In this document: one piece after another, positions 5,090 to 10,932 of the stretch | Layout of the letters: each line of letters opens with the position of its first letter | How positions within the stretch are numbered: the first letter of the stretch is position 1 | Source of the DNA: Patescibacteria group bacterium | GTDB lineage: Bacteria > Patescibacteriota > UBA1384 > JAHJRZ01 | Reading direction: 5' to 3' | NCBI GenBank assembly: GCA_018830605.1 | Contig: JAHJRZ010000016.1 | Location: 1 to 10,932 of the forward strand | Length of the DNA: 10,932 bases | Notes under the pieces: model-generated | What the model was told of the DNA's origin: nothing | What the model saw: the letters and a program-made list of their open reading frames with translations, nothing else | The model's database searches: none | Made by a program: the position numbers and the translations under genes

Positions 5090-5205
5090 CATTGTGAGGC
5101 TTTGCGGCCATGGTCTCCGCCGAAGGCCGGAGGAGCAAAGCCGAACGTTGAGCGCAGGCCGACGCGGTGGGTCGGCCAAGCGATTTTTCGCGGCGAATGC
5201 CGAGC
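5090..5205. repeat. GC-rich structured element with several hairpins between holB and the PSP1 gene
   Basis: This 116-bp stretch is clearly GC-richer than its flanks. It contains GGCTTTGC (5098-5105) / GCAAAGCC (5135-5142) enclosing CTCCG (5115-5119) / CGGAG (5128-5132); GGCCGAC (5157-5163) / GTCGGCC (5171-5177); GCGA (5180-5183) / TCGC (5188-5191); and GGC/GCC at 5192-5201. No T-tract follows on the minus strand, so a plain terminator is unlikely. It may be a dispersed palindromic repeat or a structured RNA within the holB-PSP1 transcript. Confidence 0.65.
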
Positions 5206-5916
5206 TTATCTCTTCCTTAACCTTAAGCTCAAATCTTCTAATATCAATCTAACAGAAACATTTTGTTTTAACAAGAGACGAGAACCCGTTATTTTTTTAA
5301 TCTCCCGGGCGATTCGTTTTTTTTCTTTAAGATCTGAATTTTTAAGCATCTCTATTCTTAAAAATCTCTCCAAATCAGAAATTGCTCTTGCCCCCTTGCC
5401 TTTAACCTCCGCTATCTCCTTAGCTAATTGGAATCGCTGGACCAAATCAGCTGCTAAAAATTCTTTTATTCTTTTTGCGCGCTCGTGATTTTTTTTGTTC
5501 AATCCCTCCGGCAGATAAAAATTATGACAGCGGGAGATGATCGTCAACAGAACTTGTTTGATATTAGAGGCAGTCAGGATAAAGATCGTTTGAGGAGACG
5601 GCTCTTCAAGCGTCTTTAAAAAAGCATTGGCCGCGTCTTCGCTTAAGAGCTCTGCCCTCTTAATCATTACTACTCGCCTGCCGGATGATTTTAGGGAGAG
5701 TTTTCTCTTCACCTCGCGGATCTGATCGATTAAGATCCTGGTCCTATCTTCTGGTTTTTTAATAATTATCAGATCTAAAAATTTATCTCTCTCTTGTCCC
5801 AGAATTTTTTTAATAAGCTTTCGCGCCATTAAATTTTTTCTGCCAGGCCCATAAAAAAGATAGGCCTGGCTGAATGTATTTTTTTTAATCTGATTCTTAA
5901 TCAACTTGGGAATCAT
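5206..5916 (-). CDS. holB: DNA polymerase III, delta' subunit (clamp loader)
   Basis: The 236-residue product matches the AAA+ fold of delta', which with delta and gamma/tau loads the sliding clamp. A degenerate P-loop (YGPGRKNL, 22-29) lacks the Lys-Thr needed for ATP, as expected for delta'. The stretch VVMIKRAELLSEDAANAFLK (82-101) followed by TLEEP is the strongly conserved family signature, and the sensor-1 SRC motif sits at 128-130 (ISRCHNF). The Cys4 zinc module of many gamma/delta' proteins is absent, and the protein is short compared with the roughly 330 residues of the E. coli subunit; the C-terminal collar domain looks reduced. No Shine-Dalgarno precedes ATG 5916. It heads the holB-PSP1-TPR series and has a good promoter that overlaps the divergent zinc-ribbon promoter. 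Gamma/tau-like DnaX is the main alternative, but the missing P-loop Lys argues against it. Confidence 0.93.
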   Translation of the reverse strand: MIPKLIKNQIKKNTFSQAYLFYGPGRKNLMARKLIKKILGQERDKFLDLIIIKKPEDRTRILIDQIREVKRKLSLKSSGRRVVMIKRAELLSEDAANAFLKTLEEPSPQTIFILTASNIKQVLLTIISRCHNFYLPEGLNKKNHERAKRIKEFLAADLVQRFQLAKEIAEVKGKGARAISDLERFLRIEMLKNSDLKEKKRIAREIKKITGSRLLLKQNVSVRLILEDLSLRLRKR

Positions 5917-5927
5917 AATCTAATTAA

Positions 5928-5956
5928 ATCTTAAAAAGAAAGTTTAAACTTGTCAA
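5928..5956 (-). promoter_or_regulatory. Predicted promoter for holB
   Basis: A perfect -35 TTGACA (5951-5956) is followed by 17 bp and TAAGAT (5928-5933, 4 of 6 matches) on the minus strand. The start would be near 5921, only about 5 nt before ATG 5916, so the transcript would be nearly leaderless. Confidence 0.65.
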
Positions 5957-5978
5957 CTTTGATCAAGATGGGTATAAT
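5950..5978 (+). promoter_or_regulatory. Predicted promoter for the zinc-ribbon gene
   Basis: TTGTCA (5950-5955), a 17-bp spacer and a perfect TATAAT (5973-5978). The start would be near 5985, giving a leader of about 16 nt without an SD. Its -35 shares 5 bp with the holB -35 on the other strand. Confidence 0.8.
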
Positions 5979-6000
5979 AGTTAAGTATTAATCTAATCAT

Positions 6001-6267
6001 ATGCCAGAAGAAGGACAAAAAATAATCTGTAAAATCTGCGGCAAGGAGTTTGTTTTTTCTAAAGGTGAACAAGAGTTTTTTGCGCAAAAAGGATTACAAA
6101 ACATCCCCAAGAGCTGTCCCGAGTGCCGAGAGCTAAGAAAAAAAGGCGGGGATGCCTTAGTTGAAGTCAAATGCCAGTCCTGCGGCAAAGTCGGCTCCTT
6201 CCACAAAAGAATCGAAGCCAAGCGGGTGCTCTGCGCTGATTGCTATGCCAAAGAAGAAGAAAGGTAA
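6001..6267 (+). CDS. Double zinc-ribbon protein
   Basis: The 88-residue product has two four-cysteine modules. The first is C10/C13 and C39/C42, with the spaced segment GKEFVFSKGEQEFFAQKGL between the pairs; this layout matches the small 'probable zinc-ribbon' family (zf-trcl type) often found in bacteria as a tiny stand-alone protein. The second is C58/C61 and C78/C81 (CQSCGK...CADC). It is charged, has no membrane segment and is presumably cytoplasmic. Zinc ribbons of this type are thought to bind nucleic acid or protein, but no function is established for this one. ATG 6001 follows a strong promoter and has no Shine-Dalgarno. Its last 25 bp overlap the 3' end of rpmB on the opposite strand. 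Confidence 0.85.
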   Translation: MPEEGQKIICKICGKEFVFSKGEQEFFAQKGLQNIPKSCPECRELRKKGGDALVEVKCQSCGKVGSFHKRIEAKRVLCADCYAKEEER

Positions 6268-6425
6268 GCCATCTTTTTTAGACAGCGGGAACAGAGAAGA
6301 ACCACCTTTCCTTTTATTTTTGCTTTATGGAGATTGGCTTTAAAATTTCGCTTAGTCCGCCTTTTGGAGTGAGAAACATTTTGGCCAAAGCTTCTGTGTT
6401 TTTGGCAAAGATAACATAAAGACAT
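6243..6425 (-). CDS. rpmB: 50S ribosomal protein L28 (bL28)
   Basis: The 60-residue product carries the bL28 signature NVSHSKRRTKRNFKANLHK (16-34) and the zinc-binding pairs C4/C7 and C45/C48 of the C+ form. bL28 binds 23S rRNA in the large subunit. ATG 6425 is the only start that keeps C4 and C7. The start codon has no SD and lies 6 nt beyond a near-consensus -10 box, so the mRNA is probably leaderless. The last 8 codons overlap the zinc-ribbon gene tail-to-tail. Only 11 bp separate its start codon from that of the divergent M50 protease. Confidence 0.96.
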   Translation of the reverse strand: MSLCYLCQKHRSFGQNVSHSKRRTKRNFKANLHKAKIKGKVVLLCSRCLKKMAYLSSSLA

Positions 6426-6431
6426 AATAAT

Positions 6432-6461
6432 ATTATATGCTTATTCTTAACCTTCTGTCAA
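6432..6461 (-). promoter_or_regulatory. rpmB: Consensus promoter for rpmB, lying inside the M50 protease gene
   Basis: TTGACA (6456-6461) and TATAAT (6432-6437) are both perfect on the minus strand, with an 18-bp spacer. The -10 ends 6 nt before ATG 6425, so transcription should begin at or within a base or so of the start codon. All of it except 6432-6436 overlaps the first codons of the divergent M50 gene. Confidence 0.85.
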
Positions 6462-7075
6462 CTCCCTACGTCTTGATCGGACTCTTGCTCTCTCTTTTGA
6501 TCGGCATTACGGTGCACGAATTTTCTCATGCCTGGATGGCTAATCGGCTGGGCGATCCCACACCTCGGATAATGAAGAGATTAAGCTTAAACCCCCTGCG
6601 CCATCTCGACCCTTTTGGCACTATCTTTCTCTTGCTCGTCGGTTTTGGCTGGGGAAAACCGGTTCCGTACAACCCGCACTATCTTCGGCACGGCAAAAAA
6701 GATGAGCTTAAGTTAGCTCTGGCTGGACCCATCTCCAATTTTATCCTGGCTCTCATCTTTGCTCTCCCATATCGCTTCAGCTATTACTTGCATCTTGATT
6801 TAAGCGCTAATCCTCTCTTTATCATTTGTGCGGTCATTACAGAAATTAATATTATTTTAGCGGTCTTTAATCTTCTCCCCATCCCTCCGCTTGACGGCTC
6901 AAAGATTATCTTTCTTTTTGTTTCAGAAGATTTAAGATTTCAGCTTGAAAGAATAGGCCCCCTAATCCTGATGGGCTTGATTTTTATTATCTATATCTTA
7001 AAAATAAATGTTTTTGGCATAATCTTAAGCCCGATTATCGAATGGCTCTTAAATTTTGTCCGCACCTTCCCCTAA
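6437..7075 (+). CDS. M50 family membrane zinc metalloprotease (site-2-protease type)
   Basis: The 212-residue polytopic membrane protein has the M50 catalytic set: HEFSH at 27-31 (HExxH: two His zinc ligands and the Glu base) in the first helix, GPISN at 97-101, and NLLPIPPLDGSK at 145-156 with Asp153 as the third zinc ligand. The size and the segment after HExxH (GDPTPRIMKRLSLNPLRHLDPFGT) fit the short YwhC-like branch, which lacks a PDZ domain. These enzymes cut membrane-embedded helices, for example of anti-sigma factors or signal-peptide remnants; the substrate here is unknown. ATG 6437 is needed to complete the first helix. There is no SD. A weak promoter candidate is TTGGCA (6402-6407), 17 bp, TAATAA (6425-6430), which would also give a near-leaderless mRNA. 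tRNA-Pro follows 46 nt downstream. Confidence 0.95.
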   Translation: MLILNLLSTPYVLIGLLLSLLIGITVHEFSHAWMANRLGDPTPRIMKRLSLNPLRHLDPFGTIFLLLVGFGWGKPVPYNPHYLRHGKKDELKLALAGPISNFILALIFALPYRFSYYLHLDLSANPLFIICAVITEINIILAVFNLLPIPPLDGSKIIFLFVSEDLRFQLERIGPLILMGLIFIIYILKINVFGIILSPIIEWLLNFVRTFP

Positions 7076-7082
7076 TTTTTGT

Positions 7083-7111
7083 TTGCCAAGAGTGTCTTTT
7101 TGTGGTAAATT
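7083..7111 (+). promoter_or_regulatory. Predicted promoter for tRNA-Pro and the gene behind it
   Basis: TTGCCA (7083-7088), a 17-bp spacer and TAAATT (7106-7111). The start would be near 7118, a few nt before the tRNA 5' end at 7122. Confidence 0.7.
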
Positions 7112-7121
7112 TTAAAAGAGA

Positions 7122-7196
7122 CGGGGCGTAGCTTAGTTGGCCTAAAGCGCCAGGCTGGGGGTCTGGAGATCCCGAGTTCGACTCTCGGTGCCCCGA
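7122..7196 (+). tRNA. tRNA-Pro (GGG)
   Basis: Acceptor CGGGGCG (7122-7128) pairs with TGCCCCG (7189-7195, one G-U) and shows the C1-G72 pair typical of bacterial tRNA-Pro, with discriminator A. The anticodon loop CTGGGGG gives GGG, decoding CCC and probably CCU. CCA is not encoded. The next start codon lies 11 nt downstream with no other promoter between them. Confidence 0.95.
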
Positions 7197-7207
7197 GCTA
7201 AAAATAT

Positions 7208-9328
7208 ATGACTGAACCTAATTTAAAAACAGCTAAAATTTTGACTCAAGGCAGACTTCCTGACCGATTTTTAGAGACGAAAATTTATGAGCCGACCGCT
7301 CCGGAAGAATCTTTTCTTGGCAATACTTATCTTTTAGTTGAGGTGACCACCCCTTGGTTTCCGACCGCCAAAATAACTAAACTCATCCGCAATACCTTTC
7401 TCGAAGAATATTACCACTTAAGCCCCAACCGCCAAGAAGTCAAACGTTTTGAAGACGGCCTAAAAGCGATCAACAAAAAACTCTCTGATCTGGCCGGCGC
7501 GGGCCAGACCGAATGGATTGGCAATTTGAATGCCGTCATTGCCACAATTTCTAATAAACGATTATACCTCTCCCATGCAGGCACGGCCGAGGCCTATCTC
7601 TTTCGAAAAAACAAAATCTCGCACATTACTTCAGGCGAAGATTTGCCTAAAAACCCGGCTCCTATCCAAACCTTTTCTGCGCTCATCAGCGGCGAATTGG
7701 AGCTTGAAGATAAGCTCGTCTTCTCCAATTCTGAAATGTATAACTTCGTTTCTATTGACACGTTGCGCAATGCTCTCTCTCAAATCTCTCCAGAGGGCGC
7801 GGTCGATGAAGTCTCCCATATTCTCTTTAAAGAAAAAGCAAACAAAATTAATGCGATTTTTATCTATTTAGCAGATAATGATATTATCGACACCAAGACT
7901 AAAACCGCTATGCCTGATACTATCTTTCTTGATACTTTAGATACTGCTAACTCTATTTTTAAGTTTAAAACAAAAAATATCATCCCCTCGACCAAGATAA
8001 AAATCACCTCCTTGGGCTTTATCACGCTTAGAGTAGGAAATTTTATTAAAAATATCTTTAGAAAAAAACCCAAAGAAGAACTAATAAAAAATAAGTCCGC
8101 TCCAGACCTCTCCTATATGACCAGCTCAATTGACCTTAATCTCTCCCATGGCAAGGACAGAAGCAGGCCCAGAGAAAAAATAAATATCATCTCTTGGCTC
8201 AAGGGACTGAACAAAAAATGGCTCTATGGCGGGCTGGTACTCTTAATAATTCTTTTGGTCACAGGAGGAATCTACTTCAGAATAAAGAGCCAGCCAAAAA
8301 ATTCAAATGACCTTTCTCTGGTTGTGGCGGCGGCCCAAGAAAAAATTCAAACAGCTGATACTCAAGCTGCGCTTCATAATGACAATGAAGCAAGAAAATT
8401 ACTCTTTGAAGCGCAAAAAATGCTCGAGGAGATCAAGGATAAGCCCAAGAGTCCGGTGGAAGTAATTATCATCCTGGAAAAAATTCAAGAAAAATTAGAT
8501 AAAATTAATAAAGTGGCGCACCTTGACAGCCCAAAAGAGCTGGCCTCTCTTAGCTCTCTTCTCACAGATATTGAAGCTCGTGATTTAATTTATTTAGATG
8601 GCGCGCTTTACGCTATCAATCTTAAAGGCAATGAAGTTTTGGCAGTAATAGCTGATCAGGGCGATAAAGAGATTGTCGCTAAGCTTCCCTCTGATGCAGG
8701 CGAGACACAGGCGCAAGCAGCTTTTGAGAATGAGCGGCTGATCACGATCGAATCATCAAAAGGCAAGCTTTTTGAGTTCAGCTTAAAAACAAATAAGCTT
8801 GAGGAGAAAAAGAATAGCCAAGAGATCGCTTTCCCAGACGCGGACTTGATTACTACATACCTTTCAAATATTTATTTTTTAAATAAAAACGAAGGAAGAT
8901 TGATTAAGTACGCCCCTTCTGGCGCTGGATTTGATAAAGGCAAAGATGTTTACAGATCAGGTGCGGTTAATCTTAAAGATGTTAGGTCGCTGGCGATTGA
9001 CGGCAATATTTATCTCTTACACGAGAATGGCACCATTGAAAAGACCTTGAGCGGCAAGATAGACAGCGGCTTTGTCCTTAAGAATATCCCGGAGCCAAAT
9101 GCCAAACTGGAAGATCCGAGCCAAATCCTAACCAATGCTGACTCAACTTCAATTTATGTTTTAGAGAATAAGAACCACCGCATTGTTGAGCTGAATAAAA
9201 ACGGCGATTATCTGCGCCAGTTTGTCTTTAAGGAAAATTTAGGCGAGATTAATAATATCGCGGCCAATCAAAAAGCTAAAAAATTATACCTCCTAGTAAG
9301 TAATAAGATTTTTGAGATCGATTTGTAA
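7208..9328 (+). CDS. PP2C-like (probably inactive) domain, membrane helix and propeller-like C-terminus
   Basis: The 706-residue product has four parts. Residues 10-225 resemble the PP2C/PPM phosphatase fold; the best stretch is NLNAVIATISNKRLYLSHAG followed by TAEAYLFR (106-133), which parallels the PPM strand pair ending in GDxRAYL. The metal-binding Asp of that motif is Thr here (GTAEAYL) and no DGHGG-type motif is seen, so it is probably a pseudo-phosphatase. A polar linker (250-335) leads to one hydrophobic helix (337-358), then a helical, coiled-coil-like part (366-437). The C-terminal 440-706 is beta-rich, with repeated units such as ITIESSKGKLFEFSLKTN and VLENKNHRIVELNKNGDYLR that suggest an NHL/beta-propeller. 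The topology implies a cytoplasmic PPM-like head and an outer propeller, hence possible signalling or envelope sensing. This is inference. No SD precedes ATG 7208, and it probably shares the tRNA-Pro promoter. Confidence 0.85.
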   Translation: MTEPNLKTAKILTQGRLPDRFLETKIYEPTAPEESFLGNTYLLVEVTTPWFPTAKITKLIRNTFLEEYYHLSPNRQEVKRFEDGLKAINKKLSDLAGAGQTEWIGNLNAVIATISNKRLYLSHAGTAEAYLFRKNKISHITSGEDLPKNPAPIQTFSALISGELELEDKLVFSNSEMYNFVSIDTLRNALSQISPEGAVDEVSHILFKEKANKINAIFIYLADNDIIDTKTKTAMPDTIFLDTLDTANSIFKFKTKNIIPSTKIKITSLGFITLRVGNFIKNIFRKKPKEELIKNKSAPDLSYMTSSIDLNLSHGKDRSRPREKINIISWLKGLNKKWLYGGLVLLIILLVTGGIYFRIKSQPKNSNDLSLVVAAAQEKIQTADTQAALHNDNEARKLLFEAQKMLEEIKDKPKSPVEVIIILEKIQEKLDKINKVAHLDSPKELASLSSLLTDIEARDLIYLDGALYAINLKGNEVLAVIADQGDKEIVAKLPSDAGETQAQAAFENERLITIESSKGKLFEFSLKTNKLEEKKNSQEIAFPDADLITTYLSNIYFLNKNEGRLIKYAPSGAGFDKGKDVYRSGAVNLKDVRSLAIDGNIYLLHENGTIEKTLSGKIDSGFVLKNIPEPNAKLEDPSQILTNADSTSIYVLENKNHRIVELNKNGDYLRQFVFKENLGEINNIAANQKAKKLYLLVSNKIFEIDL

Positions 9329-9332
9329 AACT

Positions 9333-10904
9333 CTACATCTTGTCAGGTGCGCTGATACCTAATAAATTGAGAGTGTTTTTGAGAACGATTTGGGTCGCCT
9401 TGATTAAGACGATTCGGGATTTTTTGACTTCTTCATTCTCCGCTCTAATCACTGGACAATTTTTATAAAATTGATGAAATTTTTTCGCTAGAGAAATGCC
9501 GTAATGCGGCAGATGGTGGACTTCGTATGAACGACTGATTTCGGAAACTAAATCGGGAAATTTAATTAATTCTTTGATTAAAGCGAGCTCGAATTTATTT
9601 TCGTATTTGAGATTTGAGATTTTATTTGGGATTTGGGATTTGGGATTTGGGATTTTGCGCAAGATTCCGCTGATTCTTGCGCTGACATACTGTAAATAAT
9701 AAACTGGATTCTCGCTTGACTCTTTTTTAGCAAGTTCAAGATCAAAATCAAGATGGGTATTGGGGCTGTTTAAAAGCATCATCATCCGAAAAGCATCTCT
9801 GCCGACAGCACTCAGGACTTGGTCGGCCGTGATATAAGTCCCCTTTCGTTTGGCCATCTTCTCGATTTTATCGCCGTGCTTGAGTCGGACAAATTGATAA
9901 AGAATAATCTTTAATCGCTCGCTCTTAATTCCCAAATGAGAGAGCGCGCTCTTTAACCGCACAATGTGGCCATGGTGGGCCGACCCCCAAATATCGATTG
10001 CCTCGTCAAAGCCACGGTCAAATTTATCTTTGTGATAAGCAATATCATTAGCAAAGTAAGTAAGAGTTTTATCTTTGTCCGACCTCACCAGGACCGAATC
10101 ATCAAGCCAAATCGCCTCCTCCCTTACAAGGGTCCGTCCCTTGTCAACTAAGACATCTATGACTTTTTGCGTTTTGCCGCTTGAGAATATTTCACTTTCA
10201 TAAATAAACTTGTCATATTTAATTCCCATACGCGAAAGAGTGGCTCTAATTTCAGTCATCATCTGATTAATACCGTCCTTGACCAATTTTTTTACATCGT
10301 CAGAATCAGCAATTTTATTGCTAATCTCTTGCATATAAGCGCCAGGGTAGCCCTTTTCTGGGAATTCGACTTTATCTCCGGCTGACTTTTTTTGCCAATA
10401 CAAAAGTGTTTTGCCAAAATGCTCTGCCTGACTGCCAATATCATTAACATAAAATTCGCGCTCGACCTTGGCCCCGCTTGCCTCTAAAATACTGGCGATC
10501 GCGTCGCCCAGAGGTCCGCCGCGGGCATTTCCTAAATGCAGAGGCCCAGTCGGGTTGGCCGAGACAAATTCAACCTGAATCTTTTTATTTTTAAAATTAT
10601 TATTTTTGCCAAAACTTTCTTTGTCTTTGAGAATATTTTTTACGCTCTCACCTAAAAATTGATTGGATAAATAAAAATTAATAAAACCATTCTTCTCTTT
10701 CATTTTGACAATAATTTTATTTTGCGGCAAGTTTTTAATAATTGCTTGGCTGTTTTCGCTCGGTTTTTTGCCATTTTTGATCGTCAAAGCCGCCTGCGTC
10801 GAATAATCGCCAAATTCACTCTCTGAAATTAAAACTTTAGACAGATCAATCCCTGCCTTAGCCCCCGCCTCTTCCACTAATTTTTCTAATTCCTTTTTTA
10901 TCAT
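9333..10904 (-). CDS. argS: Arginyl-tRNA synthetase
   Basis: This class I enzyme charges tRNA-Arg with arginine, using ATP. The 523-residue product is complete and in the usual range, slightly short. It has an N-terminal ArgRS domain (about 1-85), the HIGH-like motif in ANPTGPLHLGNARGG (116-130, HLGN at 123-126), a KMSK-like motif EKMAKRKG (348-355), and a C-terminal DALR anticodon-binding domain beginning near ENPVYYLQYVSAR (398-410). Residues 417-436 (rich in Pro, Asn, Lys, Ser) are encoded by heptamer repeats and look like an in-frame insertion in a loop. ATG 10904 is supported by the N-terminal alignment; no SD is visible, and TATTAT-like sequence lies just upstream near the window edge. 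The gene is convergent with the preceding one, with 4 bp between stop codons. Confidence 0.97.
   Translation of the reverse strand: MIKKELEKLVEEAGAKAGIDLSKVLISESEFGDYSTQAALTIKNGKKPSENSQAIIKNLPQNKIIVKMKEKNGFINFYLSNQFLGESVKNILKDKESFGKNNNFKNKKIQVEFVSANPTGPLHLGNARGGPLGDAIASILEASGAKVEREFYVNDIGSQAEHFGKTLLYWQKKSAGDKVEFPEKGYPGAYMQEISNKIADSDDVKKLVKDGINQMMTEIRATLSRMGIKYDKFIYESEIFSSGKTQKVIDVLVDKGRTLVREEAIWLDDSVLVRSDKDKTLTYFANDIAYHKDKFDRGFDEAIDIWGSAHHGHIVRLKSALSHLGIKSERLKIILYQFVRLKHGDKIEKMAKRKGTYITADQVLSAVGRDAFRMMMLLNSPNTHLDFDLELAKKESSENPVYYLQYVSARISGILRKIPNPKSQIPNKISNLKYENKFELALIKELIKFPDLVSEISRSYEVHHLPHYGISLAKKFHQFYKNCPVIRAENEEVKKSRIVLIKATQIVLKNTLNLLGISAPDKM
9606..9656. repeat. In-frame heptamer repeat tract inside argS
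   Basis: Four perfect ATTTGGG units run head-to-tail at 9624-9651, preceded by ATTTGAG-type degenerate units back to about 9606 and followed by ATTTTG. Three units equal 21 bp, so the tract translates with a 7-residue rhythm (PNPKSQI on the minus strand) and keeps the frame. The unit is related to the CAAAT heptamers at 2740-2767. Confidence 0.85.
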
Positions 10905-10932
10905 TCTTATAATAAAGGCGAGTTTTTGCCGA

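Noticed and set aside
5030..5488. Plus-strand ORF of 152 codons across the holB 3' end and the GC-rich element
   Set aside because: It is antisense to holB for most of its length, has no SD or promoter and shows no protein-like pattern; the open frame comes from the repeat element and from antisense codon bias.
6161..6343. Second plus-strand ORF overlapping the zinc-ribbon gene and rpmB
   Set aside because: It is out of frame with the Cys4 zinc ribbon and antisense to rpmB; the two real genes explain the sequence.

Overview
The window looks like a chromosomal piece of a Candidate Phyla Radiation (Patescibacteria) bacterium, probably a Parcubacteria-type lineage. The reasons are moderate-to-low GC, compact genes, Cys4 forms of L28 and L33, a short delta' subunit, AT-rich palindromic and heptameric repeats between and inside genes, and several genes with no Shine-Dalgarno whose promoters sit almost on the start codon. 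This lineage call is inference from gene style; no rRNA is present. Stops TAA, TAG and TGA all fit the standard bacterial code.

Layout. 1-2559 (minus): two cell-surface genes, a signal-anchored von Willebrand A protein that runs off the left edge and, upstream of it, a 300-residue membrane-anchored protein of unknown function. 2642-3532 (minus): four tRNA genes (Tyr-GUA, Thr-UGU, Trp-CCA, Thr-GGU) with rpmG (L33) between Trp and Thr-GGU. Three consecutive palindromes fill the gap between tRNA-Trp and tRNA-Thr(UGU). 3593-5916 (minus): holB (DNA polymerase III delta'), a PSP1/RicT-like gene and a TPR protein, probably one transcription unit, interrupted by a GC-rich structured element and an AT-rich repeat. 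6001-6425: a zinc-ribbon protein on plus, overlapping tail-to-tail with rpmB (L28) on minus. 6437-9328 (plus): an M50 membrane metalloprotease, tRNA-Pro(GGG), and a 706-residue protein that joins a PP2C-like domain, one membrane segment and a propeller-like C-terminus. 9333-10904 (minus): argS, carrying an in-frame heptamer repeat.

How the parts fit. Most genes are information-processing housekeeping (tRNAs, L28, L33, ArgRS, clamp-loader subunit). The tRNA/L33 cluster recalls the ancestral bacterial tuf-secE-nusG neighbourhood but lacks tuf, secE and nusG here. Three products face the envelope: the VWA protein, its neighbour and the PP2C-like/propeller protein. I see no CRISPR array, transposase, prophage or defence system. 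The least explained items are the palindrome cluster at 2890-3033, the structured element at 5090-5205, the pseudo-phosphatase/propeller fusion, and the promoter arrangement around the rpmB/M50 start codons.
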